From assembly GCA_016190695.1 (NCBI GenBank), contig JACPQC010000023.1:1-64000 (forward strand): DNA of 64,000 nucleotides. The letters are read 5' to 3'. The translations under genes and the position numbers were made by a program. The notes below the pieces were generated by a model, which was given only the letters and a program-made list of their open reading frames with translations, made no database searches and had not been told where the DNA came from. This DNA is from Chloroflexota bacterium (lineage in GTDB: Bacteria; Chloroflexota; Dehalococcoidia; Dehalococcoidales; RBG-16-60-22). This document shows positions 44,266-53,656 of this stretch, piece by piece. How positions within the stretch are numbered: position 1 is the first letter of the stretch; every line of letters begins with the position of its first letter.

Positions 44266-46561
44266 ACTGGCAGTCGTAGGCAAGCGCCTGACCCGCCCGG
44301 ATGTCGCCGCCAAGGCTACCGGCTCCGCCCTGTACACTACAGATATGACGCTGCCGGGCATGCTCACCGCCGCAGTGCTCAGAAGCCCGCACGCCCATGC
44401 CCGGATAGTGAAGATAGACACGTCCAGGGCAGCGAAATTGCCCGGCGTTATGGCGGTTTTGACCACCCGGGACGTGCCCGACAAGCTATTTAACATGGGC
44501 ACTTCGGAACTATTGATTATCAAGAAGGAACACCTCATAGCGGACCAGCACGTGCTGAACAACCCGGTGCGGTACGCCGGCGAGGCCGTGGCCGCCGTGG
44601 CCGCCGTTGACGAAGCCACCGCCCAGGCCGCCCTGGAACTTATCGAGGTAGAATACGAAGTCCTGCCAGCCGTCTTCGACCCGCTGGAGGCGATAAAGCC
44701 GGGCGCGCCCAGGGTGCACGACTTTGCCGGGAACAATATTGCCCAGCACCTCAGCCATCCCTACGTCTCAGGAGATGTTGAAAAGGGCTTCCGGGAGTCC
44801 GATGCTGTAATAGAGGGGACTTTCACCACCTCCAAGCAGAAGACCGCCCCCCTGGAGCCTGCCTCCTGTGTCGCCAGCTTCGACGCCAATGGCAGGGTGA
44901 CGGTCTGGTCGCCGGCACAGCGCCCCTTCCTGGCCCGGAGGCGGCTGGGAGAGGCCTTCGATATCCCCGAGGGCAAGATAAGGTGGATAACCCCGCTCAT
45001 CGGCGGCGGCTTCGGCAACGGGGCCAGCCTCAGGGCCGAGCCGATCTGCGTGGCACTGGCACAGAAGACCAGGCGGCCGGTAAAGCTGGAGTATTCCCGC
45101 GAAGAGCAGTTCGTGGCCACCGAGACCAGGACCAGGTTCGTCCAGATGGTAAAGCTGGGGGTCAAGAAAGACGGCACCATGATAGCGTTACAGACGCGGG
45201 TCATCGCTGACGCCGGGGCCTATTTCTCCGCAACCGGCTCGATTACCGGGGTCAACATGGCTTACCTGCTCGGCCTGTACCGGGTACCCAATACGGCGGG
45301 CCAGGCGGATATCGTCTACACCAACACCACCCCCTCCGGCGCGGTGCGCGGCTATGGCAACCCGGAGGGCATGTTCGCCCTGGAGCAGGTGGTAGACATG
45401 GCCGCCGAAAAGATAGGCATGGACCCGATGGAGCTGAGGCTGAAGAACCACCGCACCACCGGCGAACCCTCCCGCAGTCCTTCCATAACCATCGAAAGCT
45501 GCCGGCTGGCCGAGTGCATGCAGCTTGGCGCTGAGAAGATAGGGTGGAAAGAAAAGAGAGCGACAAGGAATAAGGCTGGCATCAAGCGGCGCGGCCTGGG
45601 CATGGCCGTCACCACGCACAATGCCGGCTCCTTCCCCCGGATGCTGGACTACACCAACGCCACCATAAAGCTGAACGAGGACGGGTCGGCGAACCTGACC
45701 GCCGGCTGCTGCGAACTGGGGCAGGGCATCACCGGGGTGGTCAGCCAGATCGCCGCCGAGGCGCTGGGTATGCACGCCCAGGATATAGTCGTCTACGCCG
45801 GGGATACTGACGTGAACGAGTTCGATGCCGGATGCGTGGGCAGCCGGGCTACCTATAACATCGGCAACGCTGTGGTCAGGGCGGCAAGCGAGGCCAAACA
45901 AAAGCTGCTGGAGCGCGCCGCCAAGATGCTGGAGGCCGAGCCTGGTGAACTGGAGGCCAGGGAGGGCCGGGTCTTCTTCAAGGTGGCCCCGGACAAGGGC
46001 ATCACCATAGCCGAGGTAGCCAAAGACGCCATCTATAACTTCAAAGGGGACGCCGGCCAGATTTCAGGCCATTGCTCCTGGGAGGCCAAATGGAACACCC
46101 CGGCCTTCGAGGCTGTATTCGCCGAAGTCGAGGTGGACACGGAGACCGGCGAGGTCAGGGTCATCAAGGTGGCCCAGGCCCATGATATCGGCCGGGCGAT
46201 AAATCCTTTGACTGTAGAAGGCCAGTTGGAAGGCTCGATAATGCAGGGCATGGGTTGGGCGCTGACCGAGGACTTTGCCGTGAACAGCAAGGGCATCCTG
46301 GAGAGCGACAATTTCACCAGCTACAAGATACCCTCCAGCATGGACATACCGGAGACCGAGGTGCTGCTGGTGGAATACCCCATCGAGTCCGGCCCGTTCG
46401 GGGCCAAGAGCGTGGGGGAATGCGGCGTGAACGCCATCGCCCCGGCCATCGCCAACGCCATCTCTGACGCCACCGGCATCCGGCTCTTTGAACTGCCGAT
46501 GAACCCGGAGAGGGTGTTGCACGCGCTACATAGGAAGGAAGCCGGAGGACTGTCTTACTAA
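44255..46561 (+). CDS. Molybdenum hydroxylase Mo-cofactor subunit (large)
   Basis: 768 residues, the catalytic subunit of a xanthine-dehydrogenase-family hydroxylase. GGGFGNG and the loop AVRGYGNPEG contact the molybdopterin cofactor; the catalytic glutamate is in GAKSVGECG near residue 718. It lacks the AYRCSFR loop of form I CO dehydrogenase, so it is a hydroxylase of an aromatic, N-heterocyclic or aldehyde compound rather than CODH. It ends the operon that begins with the TRAP transporter. Confidence 0.93.
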   Translation: MASELAVVGKRLTRPDVAAKATGSALYTTDMTLPGMLTAAVLRSPHAHARIVKIDTSRAAKLPGVMAVLTTRDVPDKLFNMGTSELLIIKKEHLIADQHVLNNPVRYAGEAVAAVAAVDEATAQAALELIEVEYEVLPAVFDPLEAIKPGAPRVHDFAGNNIAQHLSHPYVSGDVEKGFRESDAVIEGTFTTSKQKTAPLEPASCVASFDANGRVTVWSPAQRPFLARRRLGEAFDIPEGKIRWITPLIGGGFGNGASLRAEPICVALAQKTRRPVKLEYSREEQFVATETRTRFVQMVKLGVKKDGTMIALQTRVIADAGAYFSATGSITGVNMAYLLGLYRVPNTAGQADIVYTNTTPSGAVRGYGNPEGMFALEQVVDMAAEKIGMDPMELRLKNHRTTGEPSRSPSITIESCRLAECMQLGAEKIGWKEKRATRNKAGIKRRGLGMAVTTHNAGSFPRMLDYTNATIKLNEDGSANLTAGCCELGQGITGVVSQIAAEALGMHAQDIVVYAGDTDVNEFDAGCVGSRATYNIGNAVVRAASEAKQKLLERAAKMLEAEPGELEAREGRVFFKVAPDKGITIAEVAKDAIYNFKGDAGQISGHCSWEAKWNTPAFEAVFAEVEVDTETGEVRVIKVAQAHDIGRAINPLTVEGQLEGSIMQGMGWALTEDFAVNSKGILESDNFTSYKIPSSMDIPETEVLLVEYPIESGPFGAKSVGECGVNAIAPAIANAISDATGIRLFELPMNPERVLHALHRKEAGGLSY

Positions 46562-46593
46562 TCGTCTCATAATAGTTCAAACCCAAGTTAGAG

Positions 46594-46682
46594 CGTCATA
46601 CCAGCCCTTCTTCACTCAGGATAAACGTAGGCTGATATCCAGAAAGAGTTCCGACTGGATTCCAGCCTACGCTGGAATGACA
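46594..46682 (+). repeat. TGTCAT...ATGACA bounded repeat
   Basis: Inverted ends CGTCATACCAGC and GCTGGAATGACA; the right part is a perfect hairpin TTCCAGC-CTAC-GCTGGAA (46660-46677). It lies in the convergent gap between the Mo-hydroxylase and nrdJ and may help terminate both. Confidence 0.6.
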
Positions 46683-46804
46683 TTAGAGGTTTTGCGCGCC
46701 TCCTTTTTACCATTATCTCAAGTAGGGAAATCCAGTCAATTATAAGACCATTAGTAATATCGCGCCAATGACAGTTTTCGGATAGCCTCTGACACAAACC
46801 TTCC

Positions 46805-48922
46805 TCAAAACGCGCAGGCGCCCCAGGGGCAGCCGCCGGAGTATTCTGATTCTGCGGTCATGTAAGGAGCAGGTTCGGCGGCCTTCTCGGGCAGATACCC
46901 GGGGAGGCTGAGCACCTGTTCCTTCTTGCTTCCGTACCGGTAGATGGTTATCCCTTTGCATTTCAACGTGTGGGCCAGCCTGTAGATGCGGTTGATGTCC
47001 TCGGGGCTGGCCTCGGCGGGCAGGTTCACCGTCTTGGACACCGAGTTGTCAGTATGTCTCTGGAAGACGGCCTGCATCCTGACGTGCCACTCCGGGGCGA
47101 TATCCCAGTCGGTGACAAACACGGAACGGACGTCATCGGGGATTCCGGGGATGCCCTGCAACGTCCCCCTCCGGGCCACCGTCTCCATCAGGTCCGGGGA
47201 GTAGAAGCCCCGCTCCCGGGCCACCTGCTCGAACAGGGGGTTGACTTCCATGAGCCTGGTCCCCTCCATCACGTTGCGGACATAGGCCAGGGCGAAGAGC
47301 GGCTCGATGCCACTGGAACACCCGGCGATGATGCTGATGGTGCCGGTAGGGGCGATGGACAGCACGGTGGCGTTCCTCAGCCTGTCGCCATCGGGCCGGT
47401 CATGGATGCTGCCGGGGAAATTGGGGAAGACGCCCCGCTCCCCGGCCAGCCTGGCCGACGCCTCGCGAGCTTTCTGGTAAATGAAGCTGATGATGCGCTC
47501 GGCCAGCTCCAGGGCGGCCTCGGAGTTATAGGGTATGCCCAGTTTGACCAGGGCGTCGGCAAAGCCCATCACGCCCAGGCCGATCTTGCGGTTGCCGCCC
47601 CTGGTTATCGCTTCGATAGCGGTCAGGGGAAAGACATTGGCCTCGATGACATTGTCCAGGAAACGCACCCCCAGTGAGACCAGGTCCTCCAGCTTCTGCC
47701 AGTCCATCCGGCCATCAACGACCGTCCGGGAGAGATTTATCGAGCCGAGGTTGCAGCTCTCATAGGGGAGCAGGGGCAACTCCCCGCAGGGGTTGGTGGC
47801 CTCCATGCGCCCCAGGCGGGGGGTGGGGTTGTAAAGGTTTATCTCGTCAAGGAATATCAGGCCGGGGTCTCCCGTCTTCCAGGCGTTATTTACTATCATG
47901 TTGAACAGGCCGGCGGCGTTGATGCTCTTCGCTTCTTTTCCCGTCCTGGGGTTGATCAGGGGCCAGCGGCCATTCTTTGAGACCGCGCTCATAAAGTCCT
48001 CGGTGACGCCCACCGAGATATTGAAGTTGGACAGGGTAACGCCATCGCTCTTGGCATAGACGAACTCGACGATGTCAGGGTGGTCGGCGTTCATAATGCC
48101 CATATTGGCGCCGCGGCGCTTGCCGCCCTGCTTCATGACCCCGGTGGCGGCATCGAATATCTTCATGAACGATACAGGTCCGGAGGCCACCCCCTTGGTA
48201 GACCGGACGATATCCCCCCTGGGCCGGAGATGGCTGAAGGTGAAGCCGGTGCCGCCGCCGGACTGGTGGATCAGGGCCATGTGCTTGAGCGTATCAAAAA
48301 TGCTGACCACCGAGTCCTCTACCGGCAGCACAAAGCAGGCCGAGAGCTGTCCCAGGGGCAGTCCGGCGTTCATGAGAGTAGGGGTGTTGGGCATGAACTC
48401 CAGGTTGCCGATAGCCCGGAAGAACCGTTCCTCCCAAGTTGCCACATCAGCAGCGGGGTCGAAGGCGAGTTCCGCCCTGGCGACGGCCCGGGCGACGCGC
48501 CGGAACAGTCCCGCCGGCGTCTCGACGACGTTGCCCTCCTCATCTTTCACCAGGTAACGCCGCTCCAGCACCTTGATGGCGTTGACCGTCAGCTTCAGGT
48601 CGTCTCGCACCCCGATGGTGGATTTCAGCCGGCGCAGGTCAGACCGCTGCTGGCGGTAAAGGATGTAGGCCTTGGCCGCCGCCGGGTAGCCACCGGCCAT
48701 CAGCACCTGCTCTACGATGTCCTGCACGTCCTCCACGCCGGGCACCGCCTCAGGAAATTTCTGTTCCACCTTTGCCACCGCTTCCCCGGCCAGTCCAGCG
48801 GCAAGCTGTGTTTCCGTTACGCCCGTGGCCACAAGCGCCTTCCTTATCGCGTTTTCTATTTTCCCAGGCTCAAAGGGAACGACAGAACCATCCCGTTTGC
48901 GTATCTGGCTAACCGGACTCAT
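46805..48922 (-). CDS. nrdJ: Adenosylcobalamin-dependent ribonucleotide reductase (class II)
   Basis: 705 residues; makes deoxyribonucleotides with a B12-generated radical. An N-terminal ATP-cone (IRKRDGSVVPFEPGKIENAI) is followed by the catalytic barrel: LSACFVLPVEDS, NPCGELPLLPYESCNLGSIN and SIAPTGTISIIAGCSSG contain the radical and redox cysteines. The C-terminal CPWGAC supplies the thiols for reduction. Start is ATG 48922, since GGAGG lies 5 nt upstream; TTG 48934 overlaps that site. No B12 riboswitch was found in its leader. Confidence 0.95.
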   Translation of the reverse strand: MSPVSQIRKRDGSVVPFEPGKIENAIRKALVATGVTETQLAAGLAGEAVAKVEQKFPEAVPGVEDVQDIVEQVLMAGGYPAAAKAYILYRQQRSDLRRLKSTIGVRDDLKLTVNAIKVLERRYLVKDEEGNVVETPAGLFRRVARAVARAELAFDPAADVATWEERFFRAIGNLEFMPNTPTLMNAGLPLGQLSACFVLPVEDSVVSIFDTLKHMALIHQSGGGTGFTFSHLRPRGDIVRSTKGVASGPVSFMKIFDAATGVMKQGGKRRGANMGIMNADHPDIVEFVYAKSDGVTLSNFNISVGVTEDFMSAVSKNGRWPLINPRTGKEAKSINAAGLFNMIVNNAWKTGDPGLIFLDEINLYNPTPRLGRMEATNPCGELPLLPYESCNLGSINLSRTVVDGRMDWQKLEDLVSLGVRFLDNVIEANVFPLTAIEAITRGGNRKIGLGVMGFADALVKLGIPYNSEAALELAERIISFIYQKAREASARLAGERGVFPNFPGSIHDRPDGDRLRNATVLSIAPTGTISIIAGCSSGIEPLFALAYVRNVMEGTRLMEVNPLFEQVARERGFYSPDLMETVARRGTLQGIPGIPDDVRSVFVTDWDIAPEWHVRMQAVFQRHTDNSVSKTVNLPAEASPEDINRIYRLAHTLKCKGITIYRYGSKKEQVLSLPGYLPEKAAEPAPYMTAESEYSGGCPWGACAF

Positions 48923-48960
48923 GTCGGCCTCCAACTTTGGGCAAACCGCCCTATAATCCC

Positions 48961-48989
48961 ATTTTCCGCCGTTGCCCGCCGGGTGTCAA
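48961..48989 (-). promoter_or_regulatory. Candidate promoter of nrdJ
   Basis: On the minus strand TTGACA (48989-48984), 17 nt, GAAAAT (48966-48961). The -10 box is a weak match. Confidence 0.4.
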
Positions 48990-49119
48990 TACGTCTTCTT
49001 ACAATTGCGGAAATCCGTCAGAAGTGTGAGCAAAATCATATACAGCCGCCGGACAACAAAATATGCTTAGTATAAGGCCAGGATATCAAAGACGCCTCTC
49101 CGGCGGAAAGGAAGGCGAT

Positions 49120-50466
49120 ATGCCTGTAAAAACAGAGGAACTGGTCCTCGACCTGCCCGAAATGGAAAGCGAAGAAACAGCTTTCCCTTCGGAAGAGGGC
49201 GAAGTCGACCGGAGCATAGTAGCTATATATCTCGCCGAGTCAGGCCAGACCCCTTTGCTCACCGGCGCCAAGGAGCGGTTGCTGGCCAGCCGCATCGAGG
49301 AAAGCAAGTACCTGCTGCTGCTCGAACGGGAGTGGGCCGCCCGGTCGGGGAGATCGCCGGAACCAGCGGACCTGGTGCTCTACCTGGGCGAACGCCTCAG
49401 CCGGGCGCACCGGCTCTTTGAAGAGGTATGCCGATCCCGCGGGGTTGATGGCCCCCTAGCCGCCCGGATGACCTCCCCTTCGGTGCGCCAGGTACTGGAT
49501 GGCAACCTTGAGCCTGAGGTGATAAACAGTCTCGCCGAGGCCACCGGCGCTAAACTGGGCCTGACCGCCAGGGCCATAGTCCGGCTCTCTGCAGAAAGCC
49601 GCCTGATGCCCTGGCATATCCTGCCGGATTTCAGCTCCCTGCCTGAACTGAAAGACTGGCTGTACTCTCCAGAAGGGCAGCATCAGCTAAAAGAGAGAGA
49701 ACGCCAGATTGCCGCACACTTCGAAGCCGTAAAGGAAAGGGCCAGGGAGGCCAGGGACCTCTTTGTCAGGGCCAACCTGCGCCTGGTCATCAACATCGCC
49801 AAGAAGTATCTCCGGCGGGGCATGCCTTTTCTCGACCTCATCCAGGAGGGGAACATGGGTCTGATCCGGGCGGTGGACAAGTTTGATTACCGCCGGGGCT
49901 ACAAGTTCAGCACCTACGCTATCTGGTGGGTGCGCCAGGCCATCACCCGCTCCATCGCCGACCAGTCCCGCAACGTGCGCCTGCCGGTACACATGGTGGA
50001 CGCCATTGCCAGGCTCAACCGGGTCCGGCAGCGGTTGTCACAGCAGCTTTGCCGCCAGCCCAGCACCGGGGAGCTTGCCTCCGCCATGAATGTTTCGCCC
50101 GACCGCATTGAGATGTTGCTCGAGGCCGGCTCCAGGGAGCCTGTATCCCTGGAAACCCTGGTCAGCGAAGATGATGATACCGAGCTTGCTGACATGATAA
50201 GAGATGATAGGGCGCCGTCACCGGACTCGGTGGCCACCAGGGAAGTGCTTAGAGAGCAGCTTATGAAGATTCTGGACTCGCTTTCCTGCCGGGAGCGACA
50301 GGTCATCGAACTGAGGTTCGGCCTGGGACAGGACAGCGACAAGACCCTGGAAGAAGTGGGGCAGAAGCTGGGACTGACCAGGGAGCGGATCCGCCAGATA
50401 GAACGTGAAGCGCTGAGCAAGATGCGCCATCCCAGCCGGAGCCGCCAGTTGCTGGGCTATCTATAG
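49120..50466 (+). CDS. Sigma-70 family RNA polymerase sigma factor (primary-like)
   Basis: 448 residues. Region 1.2 ([19 protein letters not shown]), then a divergent, helical stretch of roughly 150 residues, then complete regions 2 ([51 protein letters not shown]), 3 and 4 ([14 protein letters not shown]). The presence of all promoter-reading parts makes it group 1 or 2; the lack of an obvious region 1.1 and the unusual middle leave open whether it is the housekeeping factor. ATG 49120 has GGAAGG upstream; an earlier ATG (49063) is in frame. Confidence 0.88.
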   Translation: MPVKTEELVLDLPEMESEETAFPSEEGEVDRSIVAIYLAESGQTPLLTGAKERLLASRIEESKYLLLLEREWAARSGRSPEPADLVLYLGERLSRAHRLFEEVCRSRGVDGPLAARMTSPSVRQVLDGNLEPEVINSLAEATGAKLGLTARAIVRLSAESRLMPWHILPDFSSLPELKDWLYSPEGQHQLKERERQIAAHFEAVKERAREARDLFVRANLRLVINIAKKYLRRGMPFLDLIQEGNMGLIRAVDKFDYRRGYKFSTYAIWWVRQAITRSIADQSRNVRLPVHMVDAIARLNRVRQRLSQQLCRQPSTGELASAMNVSPDRIEMLLEAGSREPVSLETLVSEDDDTELADMIRDDRAPSPDSVATREVLREQLMKILDSLSCRERQVIELRFGLGQDSDKTLEEVGQKLGLTRERIRQIEREALSKMRHPSRSRQLLGYL

Positions 50467-50513
50467 CGCCTAGCACCTTGTAACACAATCTATTTCGTAT
50501 CAATGCTATGCCC

Positions 50514-50654
50514 TGTCATTGGAGCCATCCCGCCTCAAGCGGGAGGCTTCAGCCTTCAGGCCGAGCCTTCAGGCCGAGGCCCGAGTTCAGCCGAGGGCAT
50601 GGCAATCTCACATTATACGGATTGCCACGTCGCCTTCGGCTCCTCGCAATGACA
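50514..50654 (+). repeat. TGTCAT...ATGACA bounded repeat with duplicated module
   Basis: Inverted ends TGTCATTG and CAATGACA. The left half has a CCCGC/GCGGG hairpin and the module AGGCTTCAGCCTTCAGG...CCCGAGTTCAGC shared with 18.4 kb, with CCTTCAGGCCGAG duplicated in tandem. The right half is GGATTGCCACGTCGCC...CTCCTCGCAATGACA. It fills the convergent gap between the sigma factor and infB. Confidence 0.65.
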
Positions 50655-50673
50655 GTTTAAGTGTTACTGCGTA

Positions 50674-52437
50674 CTAATCCTCTTTCACGCGCTTCAGGCT
50701 GTAGAATTCCATGACGTCACCCACCTGGAAGTCCTTGAAATTCTCCAGCAGTACCCCGGCCTCGTTCCCGGCGGAGACCTCTCTTACCACATCTTTGTAC
50801 CGCTTCAGGCTGGACACGGAGGACTCGACCAGCACCTTGTCCCCGCGCCGCACCTTCACCAATGCGCCCAGCCTGACCTTGCCGTCGGCGACGCGGACTC
50901 CGGCCACCCGTCCACCTTTTGCAATAGTGAAAATAGCGATGACCTCACCCCGCCCCTCGACCACCTCCACATATTTGGGCACTACCATGCCCTTCATTAC
51001 TTTGGTGATATCGTCAGTAAGGTCATAGATGACATTGTAGTAGCGGATGTCCACCCCTTCGCGCCGGGCAAGCTGCCTGGCCACGGGGTCGGCGCTGACG
51101 CCGAAGCCGAGGATTATGCCGCGGGAGACCATCGCCAGCATCACGTCGCTCTCGGTGACGTTTCCGGTGCCAGCATGGAGCAGCTTAGTCCGCACTTCAT
51201 CTGCCTTAAGCTGCTCCAACGAGGCCCTGATGACCTCTATGCTGCCCTGGACATCGGCCTTAAGGATAATGTTAAGCTCCTTGACCTGTCCTGTCCTGAC
51301 CTGTTCCAGGAGGCTGACCGTTCCCGCCGGGGCTGGCTGTCGCTCTATCTCCCGCCGCCGCTTTTCCACGAGGCCCTTGGCCGCCTCTTCATCAGCCACC
51401 ACCGCGAATGAATCTCCCACCTGGGGGACGCTGTTCAGCCCCAGCAGTTCCACCGGGTCAGACGGCTCGGCGTGATTCACCCGTTTGCCCAGGTAGTTGA
51501 GCATAGCCCTTATCCGGCCCCAGGCCAGGCCGGCCACCACCACGCTGCCCACTTTCACCATGCCGTCCCTCACCAGGACGGTAGCCAGCGGCCCCATGCT
51601 CTTGTCCAGCCGGGCCTCTATCACCACCCCCTCCGCCGGCCTCGACGGTGTCGCCCGAAGCTCTTCCATTTCGGCTACCAGGAGCAGGCTCTCCAGCAGG
51701 TCCGGTATGCCGGTCTTCTCTTTGGCTGAGATGGGCACGCACAAAGTCTGGCCACCCCACTCCTCGATTATCAGCCCGGCATCGGCTAACTGCTGTTTGA
51801 CCCTCTGCTGGTTGGCCTCAGGCTTGTCGATCTTGTTGATGGCCACCACGATGGGAATACCGGCCGCCCGGCAGTGGCTTATCGCCTCCAGGGTCTGCGG
51901 CATCACCCCGTCATCAGCAGCCACCACCAGCACGGCGATGTCCGCTATCTGCGCTCCGCGGGCGCGCATGGAGGTAAAGGCCTCATGGCCGGGAGTATCC
52001 AGGAAGGTTATCTTCTGGCTGTCCGCCATCGCCTGGTAAGCGCCGATGTGCTGTGTTATCGCCCCCGGCTCAAGCGCCGCCACATTGGTCTGCCTGATGG
52101 CGTCGAGCAGCTTGGTCTTGCCGTGGTCAACATGTCCCATGACCACCACCACCGGCGGCCTTGCTTGAAGACCGGCTCCGGCAGGGCGTTGCCGCCCCCT
52201 GACCCCGGCCAGCCGCCCGGGACGCCGGCGCGCCTCGTAGCCAAGAACAGCCGCCACTTTTGCAGCGACCTCGGCATCGATGACATGGTTGATGCCGGCC
52301 ATGACGCCGAGCCGCATCAACTGCTTGATGACCTCCACTGCCTCCACGTGCAGTAGCTCAGCCAGGTGACGAACGGTAATAGTGTCAGGTATCTCAACCC
52401 TTCCCCTGGCCTGTTCATCAACCTTGTCCGCAGCCAT
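50674..52437 (-). CDS. infB: Translation initiation factor IF-2 (short form)
   Basis: 587 residues, short because the long N-terminal linker of most IF-2 proteins is missing: one IF2_N domain (TVRHLAELLHVEAVEVIKQLMRLG) is followed directly by the GTPase domain. G1 GHVDHGKTK (about 110), G3 DTPGHEAF, G4 NKIDK, and domains II-IV. It brings initiator tRNA to the small subunit. ATG 52437 is preceded by AAGGGG. It is not in the usual nusA-infB-rbfA cluster here. Confidence 0.95.
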   Translation of the reverse strand: MAADKVDEQARGRVEIPDTITVRHLAELLHVEAVEVIKQLMRLGVMAGINHVIDAEVAAKVAAVLGYEARRRPGRLAGVRGRQRPAGAGLQARPPVVVVMGHVDHGKTKLLDAIRQTNVAALEPGAITQHIGAYQAMADSQKITFLDTPGHEAFTSMRARGAQIADIAVLVVAADDGVMPQTLEAISHCRAAGIPIVVAINKIDKPEANQQRVKQQLADAGLIIEEWGGQTLCVPISAKEKTGIPDLLESLLLVAEMEELRATPSRPAEGVVIEARLDKSMGPLATVLVRDGMVKVGSVVVAGLAWGRIRAMLNYLGKRVNHAEPSDPVELLGLNSVPQVGDSFAVVADEEAAKGLVEKRRREIERQPAPAGTVSLLEQVRTGQVKELNIILKADVQGSIEVIRASLEQLKADEVRTKLLHAGTGNVTESDVMLAMVSRGIILGFGVSADPVARQLARREGVDIRYYNVIYDLTDDITKVMKGMVVPKYVEVVEGRGEVIAIFTIAKGGRVAGVRVADGKVRLGALVKVRRGDKVLVESSVSSLKRYKDVVREVSAGNEAGVLLENFKDFQVGDVMEFYSLKRVKED

Positions 52438-52476
52438 AGCCCACCCCTTGGACCTGGTTAGCACCTCTTCAATCTA

Positions 52477-52505
52477 ATAATAGTCCAAATTAAAGCCACT
52501 GCCAA
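52477..52505 (-). promoter_or_regulatory. Promoter of infB
   Basis: On the minus strand TTGGCA (52505-52500), 17-nt spacer, TATTAT (52482-52477). The leader would be about 33 nt. Confidence 0.6.
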
Positions 52506-52632
52506 TAGGCAGACCTGCAATCACAGGCAGAGCGTGGTCAATTCACTAAAATTTAACGCGGGGAAGGCCGGGGGGGGATGCGTCCGGGGATTTGGCGGCC
52601 AGGTCAGCGGGGGCGCGGGGGCTGATACAACC

Positions 52633-53238
52633 TTAGAAACCCAGGTCGATCAGGTCAAGCAAGCTCAGGCCGCGCAGGATCATGCTGACGGCAATGGCTG
52701 CCAGCAGCAGGCTGAAAACGCTGGATACCGCCCTCAGCCCCCCCTGCCCCAGGAAGTGCACGATGGCGTTGCCCGCCATGAAAATGGTCCAGGCCAGGAA
52801 CATGTTCAGGATAAAGGCAATCAGGACAATGGGAGGCTGGTGCTGGGTTATCAGCAGCAATAGCGTGGTCACCGTGGCCGGGCCGACCAGCAGCGGCGTT
52901 CCGATGGGGACCACCGCCATCATCTCCTCCCGGTTTGCCCCCTCCACAATCTGGCCGGTGAGAATGTACTTTATCGAAACGATCAGCAGGACGAGACCAC
53001 CGGCGATGGCGAACGCCCCCACCGATATCCCCATGATGTCAAGCACCAGTTGGCCCAGGAACAGGAAGGCCAGCCCAACCACCACCGCGGTAATGGTGGC
53101 TATATTGATCAGCCGGATGCGCTCCCGGCGGGTTATGCCTTCGCTGAGCGCCAGCATTATGGGAAGGTTCCCCAGGGCATCGATGACAATGAAAAGGGGA
53201 ACAAAGGTCAATACCAGGGATTGCAACAGGTCAGACAT
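52633..53238 (-). CDS. MarC-family integral membrane protein
   Basis: 201 residues with six predicted membrane helices; the family (UPF0056) has no proven function despite its historic link to the mar locus. LFIVIDALGNLPIMLALSEG and VPIGTPLLVGPATVTTLLLL are the two internally similar halves that mark the family. ATG 53238 is taken as start; longer frames to 53313 add a non-family tail. It lies upstream of infB on the same strand with its own 195-bp gap. Confidence 0.88.
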   Translation of the reverse strand: MSDLLQSLVLTFVPLFIVIDALGNLPIMLALSEGITRRERIRLINIATITAVVVGLAFLFLGQLVLDIMGISVGAFAIAGGLVLLIVSIKYILTGQIVEGANREEMMAVVPIGTPLLVGPATVTTLLLLITQHQPPIVLIAFILNMFLAWTIFMAGNAIVHFLGQGGLRAVSSVFSLLLAAIAVSMILRGLSLLDLIDLGF

Positions 53239-53340
53239 CTTCTTTACCCTGTACTGCCACTGCCCTATCTTAGATTGACCGGGGTGGTTTGTCAACCACA
53301 GTCGCCGTTTCACTGAGCCAGTGCTGGGGAGTGGGCCTAT

Positions 53341-53481
53341 CAGGGTGATGAAAAACTGTGGAAGATGTTTCGTCTCCCTTTCGTAAAGGGAGATAAGAGA
53401 GGGATTTTGAGATTACGAAATCCCCCTTCCGTCCCCCTTTTTCAAAGGGGGAAACTCTTCAAAGTCTTTTTCAGCATCCTG
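53341..53481 (+). mobile_element. MITE-like dispersed repeat, copy D (best-preserved ends)
   Basis: 141 bp. Left end CAGGGTGATGAAAAA, right end TTTTTCAGCATCCTG; one is the inverse of the other at 13 of 15 positions. CTAT stands directly outside both ends, a possible 4-bp target duplication. It is a short version that lacks the CATGTCCTGAGCGAAGCG segment. Confidence 0.8.
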
Positions 53482-53656
53482 CTATAGCGGCCCGCATGAA
53501 ACATTTTACCGGCGGAAAGCCCAAGCGAATGAGACAAATGTCACAGAATAGGTATCAGGCGTTTCCTAAAATGATATGACAAAAAGAAATAAGAAGCGGG
53601 GAGGTTGTTCTGAGGAATAGTAAATTACCAAGTCCACGAGATGGATATGAGGTTTT

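Noticed and set aside
48923-49119. Cobalamin riboswitch upstream of the B12-dependent reductase
   Set aside because: No B12-box-like sequence or matching stem was found in the short leader on the minus strand.
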